Source: Taurinivorans muris (GTDB taxonomy: Bacteria > Desulfobacterota > Desulfovibrionia > Desulfovibrionales > Desulfovibrionaceae). From it: a stretch of DNA of 64,000 bases. The stretch is taken from the NCBI RefSeq assembly GCF_025232395.1, contig NZ_CP065938.1, positions 1,240,001-1,304,000 on the forward strand, in the 5' to 3' direction. Below are positions 1 to 10,207 of this stretch, piece by piece. The notes under the pieces are model-generated. The model worked only from the letters and a program-made list of their open reading frames with translations. It searched no databases and was not told the DNA's origin. The first letter of the stretch is position 1. The number at the start of each line of letters is the position of its first letter. Both the position numbers and the translations under genes were made by a program.

Positions 1-510
1 ACGCTCCTAAAACTGGCGGCGGAATTGACCAAGCCGACACAAGGCAAAATCATCTGTTCTTTTGAAAAGGAAAAAATCGGATATTTGGGACATCAGACAT
101 TCATTTACCCGCACTTGTCCGCCTATGAGAATTTGCTTTTCTGGACCCAGGCGTTCACCCGAAAAAAATGCTCGGAAAAAGAAATTCTCACACTTCTCAA
201 AAGAGTATTCTTGGAAAAATTCTGTTACGACAAAGCGGGAATTTTTTCACGGGGCATGGCGCAGCGCCTCAATATCGCACGTATCATCCTGCAGGATCCG
301 AGCCTGTTGCTCTTGGACGAACCTTGCACGGGACTCGACAAAGAATCGCAGGAACTTTTTTATGCCGTCATTCAAGAGTTTCAGGCAAAAAACGCGGCTA
401 TTCTTTGGGTCAGCCACAACCCGCAGGAAGATATGCGCTGCGCAAGCCATATGCTGCACATTGAAAAACAGCAGATCGCATTCACTAAAATACAAGGGGC
501 GCTGGCATGA
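1..510 (+). CDS. ccmA: CcmA, heme exporter ATP-binding subunit (5' end outside window)
   Basis: ATPase of the CcmAB complex, which drives release of heme-loaded CcmE during system I cytochrome c maturation at the inner membrane. The open frame runs in from base 1; the first residues, TLLKLAAELTKPTQGKI, are what follows the Walker A lysine in ABC ATPases, so the start and P-loop lie upstream of the window. Visible are the Q-loop region (YLGHQ), the signature FSRGMAQRLNIAR, Walker B LLLLDEPCTGLD and the switch His in WVSHNP. The stop overlaps the ccmB start (ATGA), typical of translational coupling. ccmE and ccmF, expected in such an operon, would have to lie upstream. The family assignment is secure; only the 5' truncation is an artefact of the window. 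Confidence 0.93.
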   Translation, partial: TLLKLAAELTKPTQGKIICSFEKEKIGYLGHQTFIYPHLSAYENLLFWTQAFTRKKCSEKEILTLLKRVFLEKFCYDKAGIFSRGMAQRLNIARIILQDPSLLLLDEPCTGLDKESQELFYAVIQEFQAKNAAILWVSHNPQEDMRCASHMLHIEKQQIAFTKIQGALA

Positions 511-1196
511 TAAAAACAGCCCTCCTCCTTGCCAAAAAAGATTTAACCATTATTTTGGGCAGAAGCGCAGGATTATGCCAAGCCCTCCTTCTCGGCTTAT
601 TGCTCATTTTCCTTTTCAGCCTTTCTCTGCAAAACGGGGAAAGCCTTTCCCCCCATGCGGCATCGACCATGTTTTGGCTTGCTTCCGTATTTTGTCAAGT
701 CCTTATTTTTCAAATGCTCTATGCCGTTGAAGAACAAAACGGGGCAAGAACCGGACTGCAAACCTTGCCTTGCCCCCTGCAAACCATCTGGCTTGGCAAA
801 TTTTCAGCAGGCATTTTTCTTTTACTGGCTTCCCAAGTCCTTTTCATTCCCGCGGTTTTTATTTTTCTCAACCAGCACCCCGGCGAACATTTCCTCTATG
901 CGCTTTTTGGAATTTTTCTTACCGATATAGGAATTTGCACGTGCGGAAGCTTGCTCGGAGCACTCTGTACCGGACAATCAGGCAAAGAATCCTTGCTGAG
1001 CATCATCCTTTTTCCTTTATTGATTCCTCTTTTATTATCTGCTATTTCCTTATGTTCGGCGGGACTTCTGGATTTACATAACCCTCCCGTGCAAACTGCC
1101 CGAATAATCCAATGGATCGGAATTACGCTTGCTTTCGATTTTATTTTCAGCGCTGCAAGCTTGCTCCTTTTCCCTTATCTATATCATGGTGAATGA
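507..1196 (+). CDS. ccmB: CcmB, heme exporter membrane subunit
   Basis: Integral membrane partner of CcmA in the cytochrome c maturation ABC complex. The 229-residue product has about six hydrophobic segments and a length typical of CcmB. Its N-terminus (MIKTALLLAKKDLTIILGR) and the LQTLPCP stretch fit the family. It starts four bases inside the end of ccmA and runs up to or into ccmC, so the three genes form one tightly packed operon. Identification rests on family resemblance, membrane topology and position between ccmA and ccmC. Confidence 0.92.
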   Translation: MIKTALLLAKKDLTIILGRSAGLCQALLLGLLLIFLFSLSLQNGESLSPHAASTMFWLASVFCQVLIFQMLYAVEEQNGARTGLQTLPCPLQTIWLGKFSAGIFLLLASQVLFIPAVFIFLNQHPGEHFLYALFGIFLTDIGICTCGSLLGALCTGQSGKESLLSIILFPLLIPLLLSAISLCSAGLLDLHNPPVQTARIIQWIGITLAFDFIFSAASLLLFPYLYHGE

Positions 1197-1197
1197 A

Positions 1198-1887
1198 ATG
1201 AAACATACCTATCCGGCTTTTCTTGCGGCAAGCGTCGTCATTTGCACCGCCATCGCGCAATACCTCATTTATTTTTATGCCCCCGTAGAACAAACCTTGG
1301 GATACGCCCAAAAAATATTTTATTATCATTTGCCTGTCGCGTGGTGGGCTTTCGTCAGCTTTTCCTTCGCCGCCCTTTTCGCCGTCCTTTATCTTCTGAA
1401 AAAAGAAGAGAATTTCAACATATTAAGCCACGCCAATGCCGAAGTAGGCTTTTTGCTGGCGACTCTCACGCTTATCACAGGCAGCCTTTGGGGAAAACAT
1501 TCTTGGGGAGTTTGGTGGACATGGGATCCGAAACTCACCACAGCCCTTATCTTATGGTTCATTTTCGCGGCGTATTTGGTGATACGCACCATGCCCATGC
1601 CCCGTGAGCAAAAAAACAATATTGCCGCGGTTATCGCCATCATCGGCTTTTTAGATGTTCCCCTCGTCTTTTTCGCAACAAGGCTGTGGCGTTCCATCCA
1701 CCCTGCTGTTTTTCATTCCGAAGGCGGCGGACTTGAACCCGCCATGGCGCACACCGTTGTTTTTTGCGTGCTTTCTTTCGCCTTTATCTGGCTTTGGCTT
1801 GTCAGGTACCGAAAACAACAATTATCCCAAGAACTCAAACTTGAAACATTAAAAACAAAACTTCTGTATCAGGAAGAACAAGAATAA
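1198..1887 (+). CDS. ccmC: CcmC, heme-handling membrane protein
   Basis: CcmC binds heme at the periplasmic face and passes it to CcmE. The protein shows the diagnostic tryptophan-rich WD motif (WGVWWTWDP, near residue 105) and conserved periplasmic His residues (e.g. YYHLPVAWW near residue 42), with about six membrane helices and a charged C-terminal tail. I placed the start at the ATG at 1198, preceded by a weak GGTGA; an in-frame ATG at 1186 (four residues longer) is possible. Either start lies at the end of ccmB. Length, about 229 residues, is normal for CcmC. Confidence 0.94.
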   Translation: MKHTYPAFLAASVVICTAIAQYLIYFYAPVEQTLGYAQKIFYYHLPVAWWAFVSFSFAALFAVLYLLKKEENFNILSHANAEVGFLLATLTLITGSLWGKHSWGVWWTWDPKLTTALILWFIFAAYLVIRTMPMPREQKNNIAAVIAIIGFLDVPLVFFATRLWRSIHPAVFHSEGGGLEPAMAHTVVFCVLSFAFIWLWLVRYRKQQLSQELKLETLKTKLLYQEEQE

Positions 1888-1896
1888 GGATCTGTT

Positions 1897-2037
1897 ATGA
1901 ATGCTGTCACTTCTTTGATTTGTGCGAACATCGGACTTTGGCTCGGTTTTGCCGTTTACTTTTTATTATTGTCCAAAAAACAGCGGCAAATAGAAAAACA
2001 AATCAAAATTCTTTCCGAACAAATGGATATTAACTAA
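1897..2037 (+). CDS. ccmD: CcmD-like small membrane protein
   Basis: A 46-residue ORF. It has a ribosome binding site (AAGGA overlapping the ccmC stop region), one hydrophobic helix (residues 7-25, ANIGLWLGFAVYFLLL) and a basic, helical tail (KKQRQIEKQIK). Size, topology and position directly after ccmC match CcmD, the small protein that retains CcmE on the CcmABC complex and helps its release. CcmD sequences are poorly conserved, so the call rests on synteny and topology. Confidence 0.8.
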   Translation: MNAVTSLICANIGLWLGFAVYFLLLSKKQRQIEKQIKILSEQMDIN

Positions 2038-2054
2038 ACGGAGTTTCCAGAAAT

Positions 2055-2918
2055 ATGAAAAAACTTATCTTAGCCCTTTGCGGTTTCGGCGTTCTCACCA
2101 TGCTTTTCACGTCCATAAATTTTTATATTGAACAAAACAAACATAAGCACCCCGCAAGCGGCAGCCCGCAAACGGCAAGCAATGAAATGAAAAAGGCATT
2201 CGCCCCGAACCAGGGACAAAGCAAAAGCCTCGCTCCCGACACCATGCTTCCCGAAAATATTCCGCCTGCGATGCTTGAAGCCATGGAAAAACAGGGAATC
2301 ACTCTGGAAGATTTGCAAAAAAACAATCCTGACGGCATGCAGAACATGAAGAATATGCCTGACATGCAAGGCATGAAAGGCAAAAAGTTTCCGGAAGAAA
2401 TGTTAAAAGCCATGCAAGAGCAAAACAAAATGCAGAAAAACAACAAATCCGGGGGACAGCAAAACGATCCCCTGAAAAAAGCCGTTGAGCATATCAAGAG
2501 CCACGGCGAACAAAACATGATAAAACATCTCGAACACAGCCTTGCAACGCTTGAGGCAAATCCCGGCGATGAAACCGCCCTTTCCGACGTTACGGAAATT
2601 TTCATAGCCCATGAGGAAACGGAAGCCGCCGAACACCTTCTCAAGCAAGGTATCATGACAGCGCCGAACAGCGCGGTTTTACCCTATCTTTACGGACAAG
2701 CCCTCGCCCATAATTCCCGATACGCGCAAGCCGCCGAACAATGGGAACGGGCTTTATCGCTGCAGGAATCTGCGGAAGTGCATTATTCTTTGGGAATGCT
2801 GTATCGCTATCAATTAAATAAAGAGGATGATGCGAAAAGGCATTTTCAGAAATCGAGCGGGCTTCCCGCCCACGACCCGCGTCTTGCCGAACATTTGAAA
2901 ATCGAATTGACAAAATAG
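2055..2918 (+). CDS. Membrane-anchored Met-rich TPR protein, CcmI/CycH-like
   Basis: A 287-residue protein with one N-terminal membrane helix (about residues 4-25). A low-complexity linker unusually rich in Met, Gln, Lys and Asn (about 45-140) follows, with segments such as MQNMKNMPDMQGMKGKKFP. The C-terminal half contains TPR-like helical repeats (about 150-285; AEHLLKQGIMTAPNS, AAEQWERALSLQES, AKRHFQKSSG). It is the last gene of the ccm cluster, where other bacteria place CcmI/CycH, a TPR protein that presents apocytochrome c for heme attachment; I infer the same role. The Met-rich linker could bind a metal or heme, but that is conjecture. The start at 2055 follows the SD CGGAG. Confidence 0.7.
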   Translation: MKKLILALCGFGVLTMLFTSINFYIEQNKHKHPASGSPQTASNEMKKAFAPNQGQSKSLAPDTMLPENIPPAMLEAMEKQGITLEDLQKNNPDGMQNMKNMPDMQGMKGKKFPEEMLKAMQEQNKMQKNNKSGGQQNDPLKKAVEHIKSHGEQNMIKHLEHSLATLEANPGDETALSDVTEIFIAHEETEAAEHLLKQGIMTAPNSAVLPYLYGQALAHNSRYAQAAEQWERALSLQESAEVHYSLGMLYRYQLNKEDDAKRHFQKSSGLPAHDPRLAEHLKIELTK

Positions 2919-2954
2919 CCGTTCGGCGGAGTTTTCACTGCGCAGGGTACCATA

Positions 2955-4439
2955 ATGCAATTAAAAAACATTTTTTTTGTCTTGGGCTTGCTGGCGATAT
3001 GCCTCGCATTTCTCTTGGTTTTTCCAAGCGTGATTTCTCTTGCGTACGGCGAATACAAAACCCTGACCCTTTTTGCGCAGTGTTTTGCAGGAACGTTTTG
3101 CTTCGGTCTTTTGCTCGCCTTTCTCGCAAGACCGCCCAAAGGGGAGAAAATTCAAATCACAACCCGCGAAGGCGTCGCCATTGTCGGGCTTTGCTGGATT
3201 TCAGCAACATTCATCTGCGCCTTGCCCTATTTTTTCATTACGGACATCTCTTTTCCCAAAAGCCTTTTTGAATCCGCTTCCGGACTGAGCACGACAGGCG
3301 GAACAATTTTTTCCGACGTGGAAATTCTGCCCAAAGGAATTTTGTTTTGGCGCAGTTTCACCCAATGGTTCGGAGGACTTGGCATTATTGTTTTTTCCCT
3401 TGCCCTGCTCCCCATTATCGGGACGGGAGGCATGCAGCTTTATAAAGCTGAAACCCCCGGAATCAACAAAGACAAAGTCGCCCCCAAAATGATTGATACA
3501 GCCCGCTCCTTATGGGGTATCTATTCTGCATTGACGTTCACCCTTGCAATTATTTTATATTTGCAGGGGCTTACATTTTTTGACGCGCTCACCCATGCCC
3601 TTTCCACCTTGTCAACAGGAGGATTTTCAACGAAAAACGCTTCCATTGCGGCTTTCAGCCCTGCCAGCCAATGGACCATCGTTGTTTTCATGTATCTCGG
3701 AAGCGTCAATTTCACCCTGCATTTTCTCTTTTTGCACGAAGGCGTGAAAAAATATCTTCAAAATGAGGAATTTGTTTTTTATACGCTGTATTTGCTGGTC
3801 AGCATAACCCTTATCGCCTTTTGGCTCTATTTTACGGATACGCCCGCACAATATCTCCTGCATGAGGAAAAAACCGCTTATTCCTTTGAAAGGGCGTTCC
3901 GCGACGCCGCCTTTCAGCTCATAAGCCTTATGACCTCGACGGGTTTTTCCACTGCTGATTATATCCAATGGCCCCTTTTCACCCACCTTGTCATTTTATT
4001 GTCCATCGTATGCGGCGGCTGCACAGGTTCGACGGCAGGGGGATTGAAATTTCTGCGTCTGCTTATCATTGTGAAGCTTATAAAAAACGAACTCAAACGC
4101 CTCAGCCACCCGCGCGCTGTCGAACGTATCAAAATCAACGGCACGCCCATTGACGATGTAGCCATAAAAGGCGTACTCATCTTTTTTGCCCTTTATATTT
4201 TAAGTATCGCCCTCGGCACGCTGTTTTTAAGCACGCAAGACCTCAATTTGGAAAGCACGTTTTCGACGACCATAAGCTGCATTTCCAATGTCGGCCCGGC
4301 TTTCGGCAAACTTGGACCAACCAACAACTTCAGCATTTTCAACGACCTTGACCTGACCATACTTTCTTTTTTGATGATTTACGGCCGCCTTGAAATGTTT
4401 ACCATTCTCCTGCTTTTCATGCCGAAATTCTGGCGGTAA
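2955..4439 (+). CDS. trkH: TrkH potassium-uptake membrane subunit
   Basis: Pore subunit of the Trk potassium uptake system in the inner membrane. The 494-residue length and multi-helix topology fit TrkH. Selectivity-filter-like loops are visible (SASGLSTTGGTIF near residue 110; THALSTLSTGGFST near 220; SLMTSTGFSTAD near 325; ISCISNVGPAFG near 440). The conserved GGCTGSTAGG lies near 355. Its cytoplasmic nucleotide-binding partner TrkA is encoded far away at 58360-59799 rather than next to it. It starts 36 bp after the TPR gene and may be read through from the ccm operon. Confidence 0.95.
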   Translation: MQLKNIFFVLGLLAICLAFLLVFPSVISLAYGEYKTLTLFAQCFAGTFCFGLLLAFLARPPKGEKIQITTREGVAIVGLCWISATFICALPYFFITDISFPKSLFESASGLSTTGGTIFSDVEILPKGILFWRSFTQWFGGLGIIVFSLALLPIIGTGGMQLYKAETPGINKDKVAPKMIDTARSLWGIYSALTFTLAIILYLQGLTFFDALTHALSTLSTGGFSTKNASIAAFSPASQWTIVVFMYLGSVNFTLHFLFLHEGVKKYLQNEEFVFYTLYLLVSITLIAFWLYFTDTPAQYLLHEEKTAYSFERAFRDAAFQLISLMTSTGFSTADYIQWPLFTHLVILLSIVCGGCTGSTAGGLKFLRLLIIVKLIKNELKRLSHPRAVERIKINGTPIDDVAIKGVLIFFALYILSIALGTLFLSTQDLNLESTFSTTISCISNVGPAFGKLGPTNNFSIFNDLDLTILSFLMIYGRLEMFTILLLFMPKFWR

Positions 4440-4497
4440 CAATTATATTGCACCATTTCTCAAAAAAGGCTATGAATATAAAAAATAAGGAGCTTTT

Positions 4498-5028
4498 ATG
4501 AAAAAAATAATTCTTCTTTCAAGTTTACTTTTTCTTACGGCATGCGTTTCCGGTTTTAATTCTTCTCCCGAAACTCCCGCTTCAAGCACCGTAAGCAATG
4601 TTTATACAAGCCAATTTCCGGAAGTGCCTATTCCCATGCTTATGAAAACAGACCCTAAAAATACCCTCACCACCGTCAATTCCGCCGGTGAGAAATTGGG
4701 ACGTGAAAACTTTACCGGAAACATGGAAGCAAGCAATCTTGCCGCCCACATGATACAAAACCTGACCTCCCAAAGCTGGTCTTTAATCGGAACCATGCAA
4801 GGCGAAAAGAGTTTGCAGCTCTATCAGAAAGATACCAGATACCTCATTATTTTCATTGAAGCCGGAAGTTTCAATACCAATATGCAGATTTGGGTCGTGA
4901 ACCATATCAATAATTTCTCATTGCCCGCCCAAGGCAACGATCCTTTCAATTTCGGCGATACTCCCGCCTTCCAATCTGCGCCGATCAATGACAATTTTAA
5001 TGACTTCGGGGCTGAATCCGTTTTCTGA
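4498..5028 (+). CDS. Predicted lipoprotein of unknown function
   Basis: A 176-residue protein with a clear lipoprotein signal: MKK, a hydrophobic core, then the lipobox LTAC (Cys 16). The mature part starts Ser/Thr/Pro-rich, as expected for a lipid-anchored tether. It continues into a small folded region (about 65-145) with alternating hydrophobic residues (NFTGNMEASNLAAHMIQNL, LIIFIEAGSFNTNMQIWVV). I recognise no enzyme motif. SD AAGGAG precedes the start. It sits between trkH and coaBC, which gives no functional hint. Outer or inner membrane anchoring cannot be decided with confidence. Confidence 0.8.
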   Translation: MKKIILLSSLLFLTACVSGFNSSPETPASSTVSNVYTSQFPEVPIPMLMKTDPKNTLTTVNSAGEKLGRENFTGNMEASNLAAHMIQNLTSQSWSLIGTMQGEKSLQLYQKDTRYLIIFIEAGSFNTNMQIWVVNHINNFSLPAQGNDPFNFGDTPAFQSAPINDNFNDFGAESVF

Positions 5029-5046
5029 TACGCAAAGGACGCCGCT

Positions 5047-6300
5047 ATGCCTTACGAGCTGCTGCATTACAAAAAACACGCAAAAAAACATATCCATTTA
5101 GGAATTTGCGGATCTGTCGCCGCCTATAAAAGCCTTGAGCTCATGCGTGCGTTTTTAAAATCCAATATCCATGTAAGCGCCACCCTTACGCCCTCTGCTG
5201 AAAAATTCATACAGCCGCTCTGTTTTGAAGCTCTCGGTGCGAATAAAGTTTACGGACAAATGTTTCAGGGGGAATTTCCGTTTGATCATTTGGAGCCAAG
5301 CCAAATAGCCGACGCAATGGTCATTGCGCCCGCCAGCGCGACCACCATCGCAAGGCTCGCCCACGGCTTGGGTGATGAAATGCTTGCCTGCCAAGCTCTC
5401 GCCTTTGACGGTCCAATTCTTCTCGCCCCTGCCATGAACCCTAAAATGTGGGGAAATGCCGCCACCAATGCCAACATTGAAACATTGCTCAACCGCGGTT
5501 TCTTTCTTACGGAACCGGAAAGCGGCGCTGTCGCCTGCAAAGACGAAGGACAAGGCAGGCTCGCCCGGCTTGAAAAGATTTATTATGACTCCTTGGCTCT
5601 TTTGACCGAACAAGACCTGTATGGCAAAAAAATCCTCATCACCTTGGGACCCACCGCCGAAAAATGGGACGCTGTAAGGGTATGGACGAATAATTCCACG
5701 GGAAGCATGGGAACAGCCCTTGCTGTCACCGCATGGCTCAGAGGAGCGGATGTTTATGTTGTCGCCGGTCCGAACAGTCAATACATTCCCCAAGACAGCC
5801 GCTTACAATGCCATTCCGTGACAAGCGCCGATGAAATGTATGAAAAATGCCATGAATTATGGGACGCTATGGATTATGGAATTTTTACGGCAGCCGTGGC
5901 TGATTTCAAACCCCGAGCGGGACTTGCGCACGAAGAAGACACTAGCTCTTTCCATACGGTAAAATTCAAAAAAGAAAATCACGCAGACGGTTTCGATATT
6001 CATTTTACCCCTAACCATGATATTTTGAAAAGTATCGGACAAATCAAAAAGCCCGGGCAAAAACTCATGGGGTTCAGTGCGGAATCAGGTTCACACACGG
6101 ACGAATTGGCAAGAGCCGTCAAACAAAAACTGGTCAATAAAAACTGTGACATCGTCGTGGGCAATTTTATCAGCGAAGCTATGGGCAAAAAAACCAACAA
6201 AGTTTATGTTGCCGACAAGAACGGTATCGAAGAAGCATGGGGAACGATGTCAAAAGCCGATTTGGCATGGGATTTGCTTTCTTATTTGGAAAGTGTCTGA
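5047..6300 (+). CDS. coaBC: Bifunctional phosphopantothenoylcysteine decarboxylase/synthetase CoaBC
   Basis: Carries out two steps of coenzyme A synthesis: joining 4'-phosphopantothenate to cysteine, then decarboxylating the product to 4'-phosphopantetheine. The N-terminal flavoprotein half shows GICGSVAAYKSLELM (residues 18-32), the APA(S/M) motifs (VIAPASATT; LLAPAMNPKMW) and the Cys-containing lid region (AVACKDEGQGRLA). The C-terminal synthetase half begins KKILITLGPTAEKWDAVR and includes TNNSTGSMG and FTAAVADFKP. The 417-residue length is normal. coaX lies about 1.7 kb downstream and a coaE fusion at 42.5 kb. Confidence 0.96.
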   Translation: MPYELLHYKKHAKKHIHLGICGSVAAYKSLELMRAFLKSNIHVSATLTPSAEKFIQPLCFEALGANKVYGQMFQGEFPFDHLEPSQIADAMVIAPASATTIARLAHGLGDEMLACQALAFDGPILLAPAMNPKMWGNAATNANIETLLNRGFFLTEPESGAVACKDEGQGRLARLEKIYYDSLALLTEQDLYGKKILITLGPTAEKWDAVRVWTNNSTGSMGTALAVTAWLRGADVYVVAGPNSQYIPQDSRLQCHSVTSADEMYEKCHELWDAMDYGIFTAAVADFKPRAGLAHEEDTSSFHTVKFKKENHADGFDIHFTPNHDILKSIGQIKKPGQKLMGFSAESGSHTDELARAVKQKLVNKNCDIVVGNFISEAMGKKTNKVYVADKNGIEEAWGTMSKADLAWDLLSYLESV

Positions 6301-6301
6301 T

Positions 6302-7078
6302 ATGAATAACCCGTATTTGCTCCAAAATTTAAAGTCACAAGGATTTCACTATATTCTTTTCGATACTGTCGAACAAAAAAAAGAATACAGCCTCACTGCG
6401 CCCAAAAGCCCCGATATAAAAATTCCTCCCGGTCCTGCCGAACAATTTAAAACAAACAATCCTCAAGCGGCAAGTAATTATAAACAAAAATTTCCTCCGC
6501 TTTTAAAACCCGAAAAACCTAAAAAAGAAAAGCAGGAACTGAGCGTTTTTGAAAAAAATCCCCTCAAACAGCCAATTTTGCCTTTTGACAAATGGCCCGA
6601 AGACTGGAAAAAAATTCAAAGGCAATGCAAATTTCCTCCTGAAAAGCCCAAACATATTTCCCGCCAAATCATTTGGACCTATGCGGGCTTGGAATATGAT
6701 TTGTTTACGGATAACAGCAGCGACAAAAGGCGTCGGCTTATCGGACAAATCATAAAAACCCTTTCTTTTCCGCGGGGAACGCATATATTTTTGCCCTATA
6801 AGCATATCAACGCGCAGGGACAATCGGAACTTGCCAAAGAACAGGACTATTCCTTTTTTTGGTCTGCCGTTGATTTGATCCGTCCGCGCGTCCTTGTTGT
6901 TTTCGGAGAGCAGAGCATTGCGGAACTTGACCTGCCTCCCCTTCTGCCAACGCAAAAACATACGCTCATGCCTGTCACGGTTTTTGCGCTTGACGATATC
7001 ATGCTGTATACGGAAAATGAAAGCGAAAACAATATCATGATCAATTTCCTTTCGGACAACCTTAAAAATTTCGCCTGA
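6302..7078 (+). CDS. Conserved-looking protein of unknown function
   Basis: A 258-residue protein starting at the ATG one base after the coaBC stop (TGATATG), so translation is probably coupled; the open frame extends further 5' but overlaps coaBC. The first half is charged and Pro/Lys-rich, probably disordered. The second half (about 115-258) looks folded, with segments IIWTYAGLEYDLFTD, FPRGTHIFLPYKHI and RPRVLVVFGEQSIAEL. The last is loosely reminiscent of the 'site of action' segment of some uracil-DNA-glycosylase-fold proteins, but key motifs are absent and I do not assign a function. Composition matches its neighbours. Confidence 0.7.
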   Translation: MNNPYLLQNLKSQGFHYILFDTVEQKKEYSLTAPKSPDIKIPPGPAEQFKTNNPQAASNYKQKFPPLLKPEKPKKEKQELSVFEKNPLKQPILPFDKWPEDWKKIQRQCKFPPEKPKHISRQIIWTYAGLEYDLFTDNSSDKRRRLIGQIIKTLSFPRGTHIFLPYKHINAQGQSELAKEQDYSFFWSAVDLIRPRVLVVFGEQSIAELDLPPLLPTQKHTLMPVTVFALDDIMLYTENESENNIMINFLSDNLKNFA

Positions 7079-7208
7079 TTTATTTTTTAAGAACGGAACG
7101 CCGCACGCTGGACAGAAAAATAAAAATAGGCTACTTATAAAACAAATCATTTCATAGGGAAATGCGCTGCATTGCAGTTTTTACGGACCACAACAAAGGA
7201 GTTTTATT

Positions 7209-8045
7209 TTGGACGGTGATTCGCAACGTTCTATGTGGGATAAAATTACCCATTTATTTGGCAAAGCTGAAGATAATTTAGAACAAGCCATAATGGAAGC
7301 GCGTGACGAAGGCGATGTCGAAGCGGAAGAAAGCAATATGCTTTTATCCATTTTGGAACTTGGCGAAAAGCAGGTTCAGGAAATTATGACTCCGCGTACG
7401 GACATCACCTGTCTCGCCAGTGAAACAACCATTCAAGAAGCCGCCCGATGCATTTTGGACAACGGACACTCAAGGATTCCCGTATATAAGGATACCAAAG
7501 ACAATATCATCGGTATCATTTACGCAAAAGACCTGCTCACTTACCTGGTCGGCGATAATCATAATTTTGACGACCATGTCAATAAAATCATGCGTCAGCC
7601 TTTTTTTATTCCCGAAACGAAAATTTCCGCCGAACTCTTGCAGGAATTTCGCTCAAGAAAAAACCATATCGCCATTGTTGTTGACGAATACGGCGGAACA
7701 AGCGGACTTATCACCATTGAAGACCTTTTGGAAGTCATTGTCGGCGATATTGAAGACGAATTCGATGCCCCGAAAGAGGAAGATATTCAAAAAATCACCG
7801 ACGAACAATATCTTTTGCACGGACGCGCCATGCTTGACGATTTGAATGACATCGACATTCCTGTCAGCTCGGACGAAGTGGACACCATAGGCGGTTATCT
7901 GAGCCTGCAAGCCGGGCATGTGCCCCTTGTCAATGAAGAATTCACCGTCGGAGAATGGAAATTCACCGTTATTGAAGCGGATACGAAACAAATCCATAAA
8001 ATTTCCGCTCAAAAAATCGCCGAACAAACTCTTGAAGATGAATAA
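7209..8045 (+). CDS. corC: CBS-domain protein of the CorC/HlyC family
   Basis: A 278-residue soluble protein with two CBS motifs (about 60-185; VQEIMTPRTDITCL, NGHSRIPVYKDTKDNIIGIIYAKDLL, IAIVVDEYGGTSGLITIEDLLEVIVGDI). It ends with the CorC/HlyC transporter-associated domain (about 200-275). It lacks the DUF21 membrane domain of longer relatives and so resembles E. coli CorC in length. Family members are linked to Mg/Co efflux and to ion-transport regulation. The start is a TTG with a strong AAAGGAG eight bases upstream; an ATG eight codons later lacks such a site. Its end overlaps the coaX start by eight bases. Confidence 0.88.
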   Translation: MDGDSQRSMWDKITHLFGKAEDNLEQAIMEARDEGDVEAEESNMLLSILELGEKQVQEIMTPRTDITCLASETTIQEAARCILDNGHSRIPVYKDTKDNIIGIIYAKDLLTYLVGDNHNFDDHVNKIMRQPFFIPETKISAELLQEFRSRKNHIAIVVDEYGGTSGLITIEDLLEVIVGDIEDEFDAPKEEDIQKITDEQYLLHGRAMLDDLNDIDIPVSSDEVDTIGGYLSLQAGHVPLVNEEFTVGEWKFTVIEADTKQIHKISAQKIAEQTLEDE

Positions 8046-8817
8046 ATTCACTTTGCTTGCCGATGTCGGCAATACCACGATGAAACTCGGTATCGCCGAT
8101 GAACACGGAATTGTTCATAGTTTCGGCTTCCCTTCAAAATCCCTTTACACCGCAGACAGCTTAGGGTTTAACATCATTCAGCTGCTTGATTTGTATCATA
8201 TTGAAAAAATCGAAAGCGTTTCCCTTTGCTCCGTTGTGCCTGAACTTGGAAAAATTTTTTGCCAAGCCTGCAAAAAATACCTGCACTGCGCACCCCTAAT
8301 TTTTCCGGAAGATTTCAGTATTCCTCTGAACAATCAATACGCCAATCCGCAGGAAGTGGGTGCGGACAGGCTCATGGGGGCGTATGCCGCCCGCATGCTC
8401 CGCCCTGAAGCCAAAAGCATCATCTGTATCGATTACGGCACGGCAACGACCTTTGACTGCATAACGGGTATGGATTATCTCGGCGGACTCATCTGCCCGG
8501 GACTGTTTTCTTCGCACAACGCCTTGGCGAACGGAACCGCAAAGCTCCCTCATATCACCCTTGATTTCGACCGAAGCATTCCGCTTATCGGCAAAAGCAC
8601 GGTCACAAGCATGAACCACGGCTTTGTTTTCGGCTTTGCCGCAATGACCGACGGGCTTTGCCAAAAACTCGCGGAGCAGCTCCCCGCGCCTTTGCACATT
8701 GTCGCCACCGGCGGCTATGCCGAAGATATTGCAAAACTCAGCAACAAAATCAACACCATACAACAAGATTTAATTTTAGAAGGTTTACGCCTTGCGTCTT
8801 GTTCGCTTTTAGCTTAA
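8038..8817 (+). CDS. coaX: Type III pantothenate kinase CoaX
   Basis: Phosphorylates pantothenate, the first step of coenzyme A synthesis. The 259-residue protein shows the three family signatures: DVGNTTMKLG near the N-terminus (phosphate loop), GADRLMGAYAA around residue 110 with the catalytic Asp, and IDYGTATTFDCI around 130. A glycine-rich ATGGYAEDI follows near 222. I chose the ATG at 8038, which overlaps the end of the corC-like gene as ATGAATAA; the longer open frame upstream is only a shadow of that gene. Type III kinases are insensitive to CoA feedback, a family property. Confidence 0.95.
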   Translation: MNKFTLLADVGNTTMKLGIADEHGIVHSFGFPSKSLYTADSLGFNIIQLLDLYHIEKIESVSLCSVVPELGKIFCQACKKYLHCAPLIFPEDFSIPLNNQYANPQEVGADRLMGAYAARMLRPEAKSIICIDYGTATTFDCITGMDYLGGLICPGLFSSHNALANGTAKLPHITLDFDRSIPLIGKSTVTSMNHGFVFGFAAMTDGLCQKLAEQLPAPLHIVATGGYAEDIAKLSNKINTIQQDLILEGLRLASCSLLA

Positions 8818-8822
8818 AATAA

Positions 8823-10163
<1,341 letters not shown>

Positions 10164-10169
10164 TTTTAC

Positions 10170-10199
10170 GAAGGCTGTCGTTTGGCAGCCTTCTTTTTA
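10170..10199 (+). terminator. Rho-independent terminator after eno
   Basis: GAAGGCTG (10170-10177) pairs with CAGCCTTC (10186-10193) around a short loop, followed by TTTTT. The T-run abuts the lolA ribosome binding site, so lolA either depends on read-through or has a promoter within this short interval. Confidence 0.8.
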
Positions 10200-10207
10200 G
10201 GAATACT

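Noticed and set aside
801-816. Sigma54-like spacing in TGGCAAATTTTCAGCA
   Set aside because: It lies within ccmB coding DNA, the -12 half is poor, and no gene start follows at a suitable distance.
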